From Roseovarius gaetbuli (GTDB taxonomy: Bacteria > Pseudomonadota > Alphaproteobacteria > Rhodobacterales > Rhodobacteraceae), in contig NZ_FWFJ01000020.1 in the NCBI RefSeq assembly GCF_900172365.1, forward strand, positions 1-64,000: DNA of 64,000 bases. Reading direction: 5' to 3'. Made by a program: the position numbers and the translations under genes. Every line of letters begins with the position of its first letter. Positions within the stretch are counted from its first letter, which is position 1. The notes below the pieces were generated by a model. That model saw nothing but the letters and a program-made list of their open reading frames with translations. It was not told the origin of the DNA and searched no databases. Of this stretch, positions 38,197 through 47,499 are shown in pieces.

Positions 38197-39729
38197 CTAT
38201 TCGGCGGCCTTGCCGGGCAAAAGCGGCTCGGGCACCTCACAGCCCTTGGCGCAACAGCGGCCGGGCTGTTTCGAGACCTTCTGCCCCATGTCATAGACGC
38301 CGCGATCAATCAGCTGCGATACCAGATCGACGTTGTCATCGACCGGATAATTGCGCCAGATTTCGCGCTTCATCGCCTCGGGCGAGCCACCGCCATGCAG
38401 CGAGATCAACGAATACCACCCCGCCTGATGCGACACGGTCAGGTCCTCGAGAAAGCGCGAGATTTCCATGCGCCGCTCCATCGGCACATCGCCACGACCG
38501 CCAAGCACCGCCTCAAGCGAAGCGCGGGTTTCGGGGTTGTGATCCTCGTCCGGCCCCGGCAACGCCACGATCAGACCGCCCGACACATAATGCGCCGCCT
38601 TGTGCATGTCGTAGATCTTGGTCGCCAGCAACAGCTTGCCCACATTGGAAAAAACCGGGTCGGGCATGACCGAGCCCGCCGGATCATCCCTGCAATAGAC
38701 CGAGGCCGCAACGCCGCAGGCATAAAAGCTTTCGGTGATGGTGATCAGGTCAACCATCGCGTCGCGGATATGGCCGTGGCGGTCGGGATCAAGCCCGTTG
38801 GCCTTGATCATCATCGCCCCCGCCCCAATCAGAAGATCGCCAAACCCGGCGCGCGCGCCAATACAGGAATGGCGGTGATGGGTGGCGTAAGAGGTGGTCA
38901 TAAAGCCGGCCTCTTCAACCTCACCGGCCTGAAACACCCGCTCGTGCGGCACGAAGACATCGTCAAAGATCACCACGCCCGTGGCCTGCCCGTAGGTGGC
39001 GGAAAACTTGGCCGCCGCCTCGTTCGGGCGCCCGGCGGGCTTCGAGACGATGGTGATCCCCTCGGCGTCAATCGGCACCGCGCAACAGACCGCAAAATCG
39101 GCATCCTCAGGCAGATGCGTGCGGCACGGCATCACCAGAAATTCATGCATGTAAGGCGCGCCGGTGACAATCGCCTTGGTGCCCCGGATCACGATTCCGT
39201 CGGGGCGCCGCTCTTTGATATGCACGTAAACATCGCGGTTTTCCTGTTGTCCGGGCCGCAGGGATCGGTCGCCCTTGGCATCGGTCATCGCGACCCCAAG
39301 CGTCAGGTCGCGATCCTGCACCTCGTGCAGATAGGCCATGAAGCGCTGGTGATAATCGGTGCCGTGATTGGCATCCGTCAGGGCCGTCGACTGGAATATC
39401 CCGTTCAGGGCATCATGGCTGAGATAGCGCTGTGCGCAGCCCGACACCTTGCACACCGTGCGCACCGCCTCAAGCTTGGTCAACAGGTCCTGCGAGGTCT
39501 CGTTGATATGCAGCATCCGGTTCACAACCTTGCCGGAACTGCCCTGCGTGGCGGTCAAAAGCCGCTCTGTCGCGGGCTGATGCGCGAAATCATAGGTCAC
39601 GCCGACGCCGTTGATACCGGGGCGCAACAGCGGCTCGTCGGCGACGCTTTCCACCCGTTTGCCATTGATGAACACCCGCGGATCATAGGCGCGCAGGCTT
39701 TCGCGGTACTCCTCGGCAGTCATCAGCAT
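38197..39729 (-). CDS. 4-Hydroxyphenylacetate 3-monooxygenase (HpaB) family flavin-dependent oxygenase
   Basis: A 510-residue protein with an HpaB N-terminal region (TAEEYRESLRAYDPRVFINGKRV) and C-terminal acyl-CoA-dehydrogenase-like fold (KFSATYGQATGVVIFDDVFVPHERVF). The start at 39729 follows a GGAG box. The related dehydratase AbfD ligates a 4Fe-4S cluster through two N-terminal Cys, one His and one Cys. Here the second N-terminal position (CAQRY) and the late Cys are missing, favouring a flavin-dependent aromatic hydroxylase. No flavin reductase is adjacent. The neighbouring liv transporter may import its aromatic or amino-acid-like substrate. Confidence 0.8.
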   Translation of the reverse strand: MLMTAEEYRESLRAYDPRVFINGKRVESVADEPLLRPGINGVGVTYDFAHQPATERLLTATQGSSGKVVNRMLHINETSQDLLTKLEAVRTVCKVSGCAQRYLSHDALNGIFQSTALTDANHGTDYHQRFMAYLHEVQDRDLTLGVAMTDAKGDRSLRPGQQENRDVYVHIKERRPDGIVIRGTKAIVTGAPYMHEFLVMPCRTHLPEDADFAVCCAVPIDAEGITIVSKPAGRPNEAAAKFSATYGQATGVVIFDDVFVPHERVFQAGEVEEAGFMTTSYATHHRHSCIGARAGFGDLLIGAGAMMIKANGLDPDRHGHIRDAMVDLITITESFYACGVAASVYCRDDPAGSVMPDPVFSNVGKLLLATKIYDMHKAAHYVSGGLIVALPGPDEDHNPETRASLEAVLGGRGDVPMERRMEISRFLEDLTVSHQAGWYSLISLHGGGSPEAMKREIWRNYPVDDNVDLVSQLIDRGVYDMGQKVSKQPGRCCAKGCEVPEPLLPGKAAE

Positions 39730-39816
39730 CTGGGGTCTCCTCGGGCTTGGGGTTGACCAAATCAAACACTGTTAGGTTTTTCCGGTCAAGGAAATTCAAA
39801 CAGTGTTCAAATTTCT

Positions 39817-40506
39817 TCAAACCCCAAGATAGCGATCCCTGATCTCGGGTGTGAGCCCGTCAAACGCGCCGCTCCAGACCGAGCAGCCCTTTTCAAGGAT
39901 CACCGCACGATCCGCCACGCCCGCCAGTTCGCGCAGGGATTTATCCACCACGATCAATGACAGCCCGGTTTCGGATTTGAGCCGCGCAATCGCCGCCCAG
40001 ATTTCCTGGCGCACGACGGGGGCAAGCCCCTCTGTCGCCTCGTCCAGCACCAGAACCCGCGGGTTGGTCATCAGCGCACGCCCGATCGCAAGCATCTGTT
40101 GCTCGCCACCCGACAGCGAGGCGGCGTTTTGCTCGGCCCGCTCGCCAAGGCGGGGAAAGAACCGCTGTACCCCCGCGAGATCCCACGCACCGGGGCGCGC
40201 CGCCGCAATCAGGTTTTCGCGCACCGTCAGGTTGGCAAAACAGCGCCGCCCCTCGGGCACAAGCCCAAGCCCCGCGCGCGCCGCGCGGTGGCTTGGCAGC
40301 GGCCCAAGATCGCGCCCGTCAAACATCACCGTGCCGCTCTGGTGGAGGAGCAGGCGAAAGATCACCTTGATCGTCGTCGTCTTGCCCATCCCGTTGCGCC
40401 CCATCAGCGCAAGAACCTCGCCTTCTTCAAGGTCAAGGCTGACGCCGAAAAGCGCCTGCGCGGGGCCGTAAAAGGCGGTGACATCTGAGAGCTGCAACAG
40501 GCTCAT
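39817..40506 (-). CDS. livF: Branched-chain amino-acid-type ABC transporter ATP-binding protein LivF
   Basis: A 229-residue ABC ATPase with Walker A GRNGMGKTT, the LSGGEQQ signature, Walker B RVLVLDEATEGLAP and a following LivF-type tail. It overlaps livG by 4 bases. It is one of two ATPases of a HAAT-family importer for branched-chain amino acids, amides or aromatic acids. Confidence 0.92.
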   Translation of the reverse strand: MSLLQLSDVTAFYGPAQALFGVSLDLEEGEVLALMGRNGMGKTTTIKVIFRLLLHQSGTVMFDGRDLGPLPSHRAARAGLGLVPEGRRCFANLTVRENLIAAARPGAWDLAGVQRFFPRLGERAEQNAASLSGGEQQMLAIGRALMTNPRVLVLDEATEGLAPVVRQEIWAAIARLKSETGLSLIVVDKSLRELAGVADRAVILEKGCSVWSGAFDGLTPEIRDRYLGV

Positions 40507-41258
40507 GTCAGGGCCTCATCGCCAAGATAGGCCGCGCGCACCTCTGGGTTTTGCCGGATCATGTCGGGCGTGCCGGTGGCGATGATGCGCCCATAGACCA
40601 GCACGCTGATCCGGTCGGCAAGCGCGAAGACCGCATCCATGTCATGCTCGACCAGAAGGATCGGGGCGCGGTGGCGCAGGCCATCCAGAAACGGCGTCAG
40701 GCGGGCCGTGCCCTCGCCGCCAAGCCCGGCCATTGGTTCGTCCATCAAAAACGCCTTGGGCGATTGCGTGAGAGCGACCGCGACCTCAAGCTGGCGGCGC
40801 TGCCCATGCGAGAGATCCGCCACGCGCGTGCCTGCGGCCTCGGCAAGGCCAACCTCGGCAAGGGCCGCATGGGCCACGTCCAACAGGGCGGCGTCGCGCA
40901 TCACGTCGCGGAAAAACCGCATGACCCGCCTGCGTTTTCCAAGCGCACCAAGCACCGCGTTTTGCAGCACGCTCATCTCCATCGCCAGCGAAGATATCTG
41001 AAAGGTGCGACCAAGCCCGGCGCGCGCGCGCGCCACGGTATCAAGCGCGGTCACGTCGCGCCCATCAAACCAGATGCTGCCGCTGTCGGGATTAAGATTG
41101 CCCGCTATCTGCTTGATCAGAGTCGACTTTCCCGCCCCGTTCGGGCCAATCAGCGCGTGAATTTCGCCCCTCATCAGCGTGAGAGATACATCCTCGGAGG
41201 CCGTGATCGCACCAAAGGATTTGCTGATGCCGCGAATGTCCAAAAGCGGGCTAGTCAT
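40503..41258 (-). CDS. livG: Branched-chain amino-acid-type ABC transporter ATP-binding protein LivG
   Basis: A 251-residue ABC ATPase: Walker A GPNGAGKSTL, signature LSHGQRRQLEVAVAL (variant of LSGGQ), Walker B KAFLMDEPMAGLG, H-loop VEHDMDAVF, and the LivG C-terminal tail. The ATG at 41258 overlaps the livM stop. In this subfamily the signature is often LSHG/LSYG, so it is not considered damaged. Confidence 0.92.
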   Translation of the reverse strand: MTSPLLDIRGISKSFGAITASEDVSLTLMRGEIHALIGPNGAGKSTLIKQIAGNLNPDSGSIWFDGRDVTALDTVARARAGLGRTFQISSLAMEMSVLQNAVLGALGKRRRVMRFFRDVMRDAALLDVAHAALAEVGLAEAAGTRVADLSHGQRRQLEVAVALTQSPKAFLMDEPMAGLGGEGTARLTPFLDGLRHRAPILLVEHDMDAVFALADRISVLVYGRIIATGTPDMIRQNPEVRAAYLGDEALT

Positions 41259-42234
41259 GGCGCACCTCGCGTCCCGCAATAAGCCCGATAATGCCACCAC
41301 GCGCAAACAGCACCACCACCAAAAGCACCGCGCCAAGGTAGATGTGCCAGAATTCACTTAGCCCGCCAAGGACATGTTCCAAAAGGATAAACACCGCCGC
41401 ACCGACAACAGGTCCAAACAGCCGCGCCACCCCGCCAAGGATGACGAACACCATGATCTCGCCGCTGGTCTGCCAGCTGAACATGGTCGGGCTGACAAAG
41501 CGGTTGAGATCGGCGAAAAGTGCGCCGGCAAGCCCGGTGATCACCCCCGAAAGGGCAAAGGCCACAAGCCGCAACCGATAGGGCGCGATGCCCACCGCCA
41601 TCACCCGTTCTGCGTTCTGGCGCGCCGCGCCAAGGGCCAGCCCGAAGGCAGAACGCGACAGGCGCGAGAACAGCCAGAGCGCCAGCCCGAGGATCACGTA
41701 GCAGATCGCGAAAAACTGGATCGGGTCGAGCGTGTTGAGCCCCGGAAACCCGTTGCGCACATAAATCGAAAGCCCGTCCTCACCGCCATAGGCGGGCCAG
41801 CTTATGGCGAAATAATAAAACATCTGGCCAAAGGCGAGGGTGATCATGATGAAATAAACGCCCGATGTGCGCAGGCTCAGCGCGCCGATACCAAGCGCTG
41901 CAAGACCGCTGGCCGCCATCGCCACCAGCCAGATCACCGGCATGGATTTAGTGCCCTCAATCAGCACCGGCCACTCGATCAGGGGGCTGTAACTCTGGGC
42001 GTGGCTGGCGAGAATACCCATCGCATAGCCGCCGATCCCAAAGAAAACCGCATGCCCAAGGCTGACCAGCCCGCCAAGCCCGAGCGCAAGGTTAAGGCCG
42101 ACACCGGCGAGCGCCAGAATGGCCACACGCGTCGCCAGCGTGATGGTAAACGGCTCATCCATCGCCTTGGCCCAGAGCACGGCCGCCAACAGGCCGAGAA
42201 AGACCGCAGCATTCAAAAGGGGTTCGCGGCGCAT
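41251..42234 (-). CDS. livM: Branched-chain amino-acid-type ABC transporter permease LivM
   Basis: A 327-residue permease with 8-10 membrane segments and the LivM signature GLGGLVSLGHAVFFGIGGYAMG, plus GVITGLAGALFADLNRFVSP. The start at 42234 is preceded by GGAAAGG and lies one base after the livH stop. It pairs with LivH to form the translocation pore. It ends in TAG overlapping livG, which shows TAG is a working stop codon in this genome. Confidence 0.92.
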   Translation of the reverse strand: MRREPLLNAAVFLGLLAAVLWAKAMDEPFTITLATRVAILALAGVGLNLALGLGGLVSLGHAVFFGIGGYAMGILASHAQSYSPLIEWPVLIEGTKSMPVIWLVAMAASGLAALGIGALSLRTSGVYFIMITLAFGQMFYYFAISWPAYGGEDGLSIYVRNGFPGLNTLDPIQFFAICYVILGLALWLFSRLSRSAFGLALGAARQNAERVMAVGIAPYRLRLVAFALSGVITGLAGALFADLNRFVSPTMFSWQTSGEIMVFVILGGVARLFGPVVGAAVFILLEHVLGGLSEFWHIYLGAVLLVVVLFARGGIIGLIAGREVRHD

Positions 42235-42235
42235 C

Positions 42236-43153
42236 TCAGGCCTTTCCAAACAGGCCGCTGGGGCGCATCACAAGCACCCCGGCCATCAGGATGTAAATCG
42301 ACATCGACGCCAGCGAAGAGCCGACCGAGCTGGCGGCCTGCGGTGCCATGAACTGTGCGAAAACCGCAGGCAAAAGCACCCGCCCAAGCGTATCGGTCAG
42401 CCCGACAAGGATCGCCCCCACAAGCGCGCCCTTGATCGAGCCGATTCCGCCGATCACGATGACCACAAAGGCCAGGATCAGCACCGGCTCGCCCATGCCG
42501 ACCTGCACCGATTGAATGGCCCCGATAAGCGCGCCCGCAAGCCCGGCAAGCGCCGCGCCAAGCGCGAAAACGATGGTGTAGAGCGCCGAGATATTGACGC
42601 CAAGCGCCGCGATCATCTCGCGGTCGGCCTCTCCGGCGCGGATCTGAATACCGATGCGGGTGCGCGCAATCAGCGCAAACAACCCCGCCGCCACCAGCAA
42701 GCCAACCCCGATGATCGCAAGGCGATAGAGCGGATACTCGATCCCCCCCGGAAGGGTCACCGGCCCCGACAGATAAGGCGGAATTTCCAAAAACAGCGGG
42801 AACGAGCCGAAAAGCCAGCGTGTGCCCTCGGAAAAGATCAGGATAAGGGCAAAGGTCGCCAGAACCTGATCCAGATGATCGCGATCATAAAGCCGTCGGA
42901 TCACCGTCAGCTCGATCAAGGCGCCCGCCGCCGCCGCCGCCGCAAGGCTGGCGATCAGCGCCAGAACAAACGATCCGCTCATGCCAGCGACCCAGGCCGC
43001 GGCAAAGGCCCCGATCATGTAAAGCGAGCCATGCGCAAGATTGATAAGCCCCATGACGCCAAAGATTAGCGTCAGCCCGGCCGCCATCAAAAACAGCATG
43101 ACACCGAACTGAACCCCGTTCAGCATCTGTTCGATAAATAGGATCAGGGACAT
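42236..43153 (-). CDS. livH: Branched-chain amino-acid-type ABC transporter permease LivH
   Basis: A 305-residue permease with about eight membrane segments: QMLNGVQFGVMLFLMAAGLTLIFGVMGLINLAHG is the usual LivH N-terminus, and AFVVIVIGGIGSIKGALVGAILVG the conserved EAA-like loop. It lies 48 bases after livK and is translationally coupled to livM. Confidence 0.92.
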   Translation of the reverse strand: MSLILFIEQMLNGVQFGVMLFLMAAGLTLIFGVMGLINLAHGSLYMIGAFAAAWVAGMSGSFVLALIASLAAAAAAGALIELTVIRRLYDRDHLDQVLATFALILIFSEGTRWLFGSFPLFLEIPPYLSGPVTLPGGIEYPLYRLAIIGVGLLVAAGLFALIARTRIGIQIRAGEADREMIAALGVNISALYTIVFALGAALAGLAGALIGAIQSVQVGMGEPVLILAFVVIVIGGIGSIKGALVGAILVGLTDTLGRVLLPAVFAQFMAPQAASSVGSSLASMSIYILMAGVLVMRPSGLFGKA

Positions 43154-43201
43154 GCGCGCGCGCTCATCGGCCGGGCTCGATCAAAGGCCCGACCAGTGGT
43201 C

Positions 43202-44335
43202 TTACATCTTGCACTCTGGCGCATAGGCGTCGGCATGATGTTCAAGGGCGGTGCCGACGATCTTGTTGGTATAGACGTCGCCTTCCTTGATCACTTCGCG
43301 CACATAGATGTTCTGGATCGGGTGGTGGTTGTTGCCAAAGGCAAAATCCCCGCGGGTGCTGTTGAAATCGGCCGCTTCAAGCGCGGCGCGGAAGGCATCC
43401 TGATCCGCAACATCGGCGCTCTCGACCGCACTGATCAAGAGGTTGCCGGTGTCAAATCCCTGGCTCGCGTAAAGCGAGGGCAGACGGCCGTATTTCTCCT
43501 GAAAGCTTGCCACGAAGGCGGCGTTGGTCGGATTGTCGATATCCTTGTTCCACTGGCTTGTGTTTTTCACGCCCAGGGCCGCATCGCCAACCGCCTGCAA
43601 GATCCCCTGATCAAAGCTGAAGGCGGGGCCGATAAGCGGCTTCTTCACACCGGAATCGGCATATTGCTTGAGAAAGGAAATCCCCATGCCGCCGGGCAGA
43701 AAGAAGAACACATGATCGGCGACGCTATCGCGGATCTGGGCAATCTCGGCGGCGTAATCTGTCTGCCCAAGCTGGGTATAGACTTCGCCGGCAATGTTGC
43801 CATCAAAGTAGCGCTTGAACCCGGTCAGCGCGTCCTGCCCCGCCGGATAATTCGGCGCCATGATAAAGGCGTTCAGGAAGGTCTCATCGGTGGCATAGGC
43901 CCCCGCCGCCTCGTGCAGGTTGTCGTTCTGCCAGGCGACGTTGAAATAATTCTTGTTACAGCCCTTGCCCGCAAGCGCCGAGGGCCCGGCGTTGGGCGAG
44001 AGGTAAAACTTGCCCTGCGCCACGGCACCGGGCACCACGGCCATCGCCAGATTGGACCAGATGATGCCGGTCATCACGTCAACCTTGTCGGACTGGATCA
44101 TCTTGTCGGCCAGTTGCACGGCGATATCGGGCTTGCGCTGATCATCCTCGATGATCACCTCGATATCCGAACGCCCCGATTGTTCGATCGCCAGCATAAA
44201 GCCGTCACGCACGTCAATGCCAAGGCCCGCACCACCGCCCGAAAGCGTGGTGATCATGCCAACCTTGACCTCTGCCTGAGCGGCACATGCCGCCATGGTC
44301 AGCGCGCCCGCCATGGCAAGTGTTTTCAATTTCAT
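43202..44335 (-). CDS. livK: Branched-chain amino-acid-type ABC transporter substrate-binding protein LivK
   Basis: A 377-residue periplasmic binding protein with an N-terminal signal peptide (MKLKTLAMAGALTMAACAAQA, cleavage after AQA) and the type 1 PBP fold (KVGMITTLSGGGAGLGIDVRDGFMLAIEQSG). The ATG at 44335 follows GGGAGACG. It is first in livKHMGF and sets substrate specificity. Together with the downstream HpaB-like monooxygenase it hints at an aromatic or amide substrate rather than leucine. Confidence 0.9.
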   Translation of the reverse strand: MKLKTLAMAGALTMAACAAQAEVKVGMITTLSGGGAGLGIDVRDGFMLAIEQSGRSDIEVIIEDDQRKPDIAVQLADKMIQSDKVDVMTGIIWSNLAMAVVPGAVAQGKFYLSPNAGPSALAGKGCNKNYFNVAWQNDNLHEAAGAYATDETFLNAFIMAPNYPAGQDALTGFKRYFDGNIAGEVYTQLGQTDYAAEIAQIRDSVADHVFFFLPGGMGISFLKQYADSGVKKPLIGPAFSFDQGILQAVGDAALGVKNTSQWNKDIDNPTNAAFVASFQEKYGRLPSLYASQGFDTGNLLISAVESADVADQDAFRAALEAADFNSTRGDFAFGNNHHPIQNIYVREVIKEGDVYTNKIVGTALEHHADAYAPECKM

Positions 44336-44613
44336 ATCATCGTCTCCCTTGATCATGGGCCGGTTTCCCCTGCCCTGCTTTTATCCTGTCCCCCCAAGGG
44401 CTCGGCTCTGGCCAAACCGGACAGCTTTCCTTGCATCCCACAGCTTTGCCCAAAGGTCCAGATGCCAGCGTCGATCTTGCCAGCCCTTTGTCAAACCGCC
44501 GCTACGGATTTTATTTTACTTTCGCGCCATCTTCTTGTTGGCTTCACCCATGCCCCGGCGCCCCCTGATGCCCGGAAGATCACCTGGACCGGATGAATGG
44601 AAAGGCCCGCGTC

Positions 44614-46650
44614 ATGTCAAAAGATCCGCTGCTCCAGCCCTATGCTCTCAAGCATCTGACGTTGAAAAACCGGATCATGACCACAAGCCATGAACCCGCC
44701 TATCCCGAGGATGGCCTGCCGAAGGATCGCTATCGCGCCTATCACGTCGAGCGCGCGCGCGGTGGTGTGGCCCTTACCATGACCGCCGGGTCGGCCGTGG
44801 TCAGCCGCGACAGCCCGCCGGCCTTCAACAATATCCTGGCGTACCGCGACGAGGTGGTGCCATGGATGAAAAAGCTGACCGATGACTGCCACGATCATGG
44901 CTGTGCGGTGATGATCCAGCTTACCCATCTTAGCTGGCGCACCGGCTGGAACCGGGGGGATTGGCTGCCGTCGGTGGCGCCCTCTGCCCTGCGCGAACCG
45001 GCGCATCGCGCCTTTCCCAAGGTGATGGAGGATTGGGACATTGCCCGCATCATCACCGATTACGCCGATGCCGCCGAGCGGATGCAGGCCGCCGGCCTCG
45101 ACGGTATCGAGCTTGAGGCCTATGGCCACCTGATGGATGCCTTCTGGTCACCGCGCCAGAACACGCTTGCGGGGAAATACAACGGCGATCTGGCTGCGCG
45201 GATGACCTTCAGCCTTGATGTGCTGCGCGCCATTCGCGCGCGCACCGGCCCCGATTTCATCGTTGGCCTGCGTTATACGGCCGATGATCTGGCCACCAAT
45301 GGCATCACAACCAGCGACGGCGTCGAGATCGGCAAACGCCTGCGCGACAGCGGCATGGTCGATTTCCTCAACGTGATCCGTGGCCGGGTCGATACCGACG
45401 CCACCCTCACCGATGTGATCCCGGTGCAGGGTATGGCCTCGGCCCCGCATCTTGATTTCGCCGGTCGCATTCGCGCCGAAGTGGGCCTGCCGACCTTTCA
45501 CGCCGCGCGCATTCCCGATGTGGCCACGGCGCGCCATGCGGTGGCCAGCGGCCAGTTGGACATGGTCGGCATGACCCGCGCCCATATGACCGATCCGCAT
45601 ATCGTGGCCAAGATCATGGCCGGGCGCGAAGACGATATCCGCCCCTGCGTCGGCGCCACCTATTGCCTTGACCGGATCTATCAGGGCGGCGAGGCGCTCT
45701 GCATTCACAACGCCGCAACCGGGCGCGAGTTGTCGATGCCGCATGTGATCGCCGCCGCCGCAACGCCGCGCCGGGTGGCGGTGGTCGGGGCCGGGCCCGG
45801 CGGGCTTGAGGCCGCGCGCGTCGCCGCAGAGCGCGGTCATCAGGTCACCGTCCTTGAGGCCGCCGATCAGCCGGGCGGTCAGATCCGCCTCACGGCACAG
45901 ACCAAGCGCCGCTCCGAGATGATCGGCATCATCGACTGGCGGATGGCGCAATGCGCCGCGCGTGACGTCATGTTTCGCTTTAATACCTACGCCGAAGCCG
46001 CTGATATCACGGCGCTTTCCCCTGATCTTGCGATCATCGCCACCGGCGGAATGCCGCAACAGGATATCTTGCAGGGCGGCAATGACCTGAGCGTCACCGC
46101 CTGGGATATCCTGTCGGGCGATGCCAAGCCGGGGCGCGAGGTTTTGCTGTTTGACGACGCCGGTGATCATGTCGCGATGCAGGCCTCCGAGGTGCTGGCC
46201 GATGCCGGTGCCCGCCTTGAAATCATGACCCCCGACCGAAGCTTTGCCCCAGAGGTCATGGGCATGAACCTTGTGCCCTACATGCGCAGCCTTCAGGACA
46301 AGGACGTGACCATGACCGTCGTGCGCCGCCTCTTGTCGATCAGCCGCGCGGGCAATCGCCTTTTGGCGACCATCGGCACGGATTATTCCGATCACAGCTA
46401 TACCCGCGAGGTCGATCAGATCGTGGTCAACCATGGCACCCTGCCGCTCGACGAGCTTTACTTTGGCCTCAAGCCGCTTTCCAGCAACCTTGGCGAGGTT
46501 GACCAAAGCGCGCTGATCAAGGGCAGCCCTCAGGCGATCCGGACCAACCCCGACGGCAAGTTTCAACTGTTTCGCATTGGTGACGCGGTCAGTGCGCGCA
46601 ACACCCATGCGGCGATCTATGACGCGCTGCGCCTGATGAAGGATCTCTAG
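44614..46650 (+). CDS. DgcA-like FMN/FAD demethylase (NADH:flavin oxidoreductase family)
   Basis: A 678-residue protein with an N-terminal OYE-type TIM barrel (PLLQPYALKHLTLKNRIMTTSHE), an iron-sulfur region CVGATYCLDR...ALCIHN, and a C-terminal FAD/NAD module starting RRVAVVGAGPGGLEAARVAAERGHQVTVLE. It resembles dimethylglycine demethylase DgcA and stachydrine-type demethylases. The Cys spacing is CX5C, as I recall for the DgcA branch, rather than CX2CX3C of trimethylamine dehydrogenase. The start at 44614 follows AAAGG; an upstream ATG at 44593 is weaker. It is coupled to a P5C-reductase-like gene 2 bases on, which favours an N-methylated proline or glycine substrate. No DgcB partner is seen. 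Confidence 0.78.
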   Translation: MSKDPLLQPYALKHLTLKNRIMTTSHEPAYPEDGLPKDRYRAYHVERARGGVALTMTAGSAVVSRDSPPAFNNILAYRDEVVPWMKKLTDDCHDHGCAVMIQLTHLSWRTGWNRGDWLPSVAPSALREPAHRAFPKVMEDWDIARIITDYADAAERMQAAGLDGIELEAYGHLMDAFWSPRQNTLAGKYNGDLAARMTFSLDVLRAIRARTGPDFIVGLRYTADDLATNGITTSDGVEIGKRLRDSGMVDFLNVIRGRVDTDATLTDVIPVQGMASAPHLDFAGRIRAEVGLPTFHAARIPDVATARHAVASGQLDMVGMTRAHMTDPHIVAKIMAGREDDIRPCVGATYCLDRIYQGGEALCIHNAATGRELSMPHVIAAAATPRRVAVVGAGPGGLEAARVAAERGHQVTVLEAADQPGGQIRLTAQTKRRSEMIGIIDWRMAQCAARDVMFRFNTYAEAADITALSPDLAIIATGGMPQQDILQGGNDLSVTAWDILSGDAKPGREVLLFDDAGDHVAMQASEVLADAGARLEIMTPDRSFAPEVMGMNLVPYMRSLQDKDVTMTVVRRLLSISRAGNRLLATIGTDYSDHSYTREVDQIVVNHGTLPLDELYFGLKPLSSNLGEVDQSALIKGSPQAIRTNPDGKFQLFRIGDAVSARNTHAAIYDALRLMKDL

Positions 46651-46652
46651 CG

Positions 46653-47384
46653 ATGCGACTTGGGTTTATCGGCACCGGCACGATTGCCTCGGCCACTGTG
46701 CGCGGCCTCATTGGGGGCGAGCATCAGATCACCGTTTCCGAGCGCGGCGCGGCGCATGCCTCCCGCCTTGCCGCCGAGTTCGAAAACGTCAATATCGCCG
46801 ACAATCAGGGCGTGATTAACCAAAGCGACACGATTTTCATTGGCCTGATGGCCGAGACCGCGCCCGACATCCTGTCGCGGCTAACCTTTCGCGCCGATCA
46901 ACGGGTGATTTCCTTCATGGCGGGCTTGCCGCTTGACGCCCTTGCGCCGCTTGTGGCCCCGGCCCACGGCGCGGCGATCATGCTGCCCTTTCCGGGGATT
47001 GCACAGGGCGGCACGCCGATTATCGCGATGGGGGACACCGGGTTTGTCGCCGCGCTGTTCTCGCCTGAAAATCAGGTTTTCGCCCTGTGCGACGCCGCCG
47101 AGCTTGACGCCTATCTTTGTGCGCAGGCGGTCTTGTCGCCCGCCACCCGGATGGTCGAGCAAGCCGCCGAATGGCTGGCCGCGCGGGTCTCTGATCCCGC
47201 TCAGGGCGAGGCCTTCTTGCGCATGCTCATCGGCACCAACCTTGTCAGCAGCCCCTGCGGCGACCTGCTTGAGGCGCTCAACACGCCCGGCGGATATAAC
47301 CAACGCCTGCGCCAGCATATGGACGCGGCCGGCATGGGCGACGATCTTGTCGCCGGCCTCGACCGGCTGGAAAGCGGCGACTAA
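46653..47384 (+). CDS. Pyrroline-5-carboxylate reductase-like protein
   Basis: A 243-residue NAD(P)-binding protein. GFIGTGTIASATVRGL is the dinucleotide motif; the remainder follows the ProC layout (VINQSDTIFIGLMAET, VISFMAGLPLDAL, GAAIMLPFPGIAQGGTP). It is co-transcribed with the DgcA-like demethylase, so it may act on an imine or proline-type product of demethylation, for example in stachydrine or hydroxyproline-betaine use. It could instead be a housekeeping ProC, but its sequence is divergent. Confidence 0.78.
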   Translation: MRLGFIGTGTIASATVRGLIGGEHQITVSERGAAHASRLAAEFENVNIADNQGVINQSDTIFIGLMAETAPDILSRLTFRADQRVISFMAGLPLDALAPLVAPAHGAAIMLPFPGIAQGGTPIIAMGDTGFVAALFSPENQVFALCDAAELDAYLCAQAVLSPATRMVEQAAEWLAARVSDPAQGEAFLRMLIGTNLVSSPCGDLLEALNTPGGYNQRLRQHMDAAGMGDDLVAGLDRLESGD

Positions 47385-47499
47385 CCGCGCGCGCCCAAGA
47401 ACCTTGTCAGCTTGGCCTTTGCTCACTAGGCTTTGCTTTTGACGTCATCGCGACGCCGACAGGCGCGCCGACGTTGGTCAAAGAACCTGTTGGCGCTGA

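Noticed and set aside
38197-39729. 4-Hydroxybutyryl-CoA dehydratase (AbfD)
   Set aside because: It shares the fold, but two of the expected 4Fe-4S ligands are missing, so an HpaB-type oxygenase is more likely.
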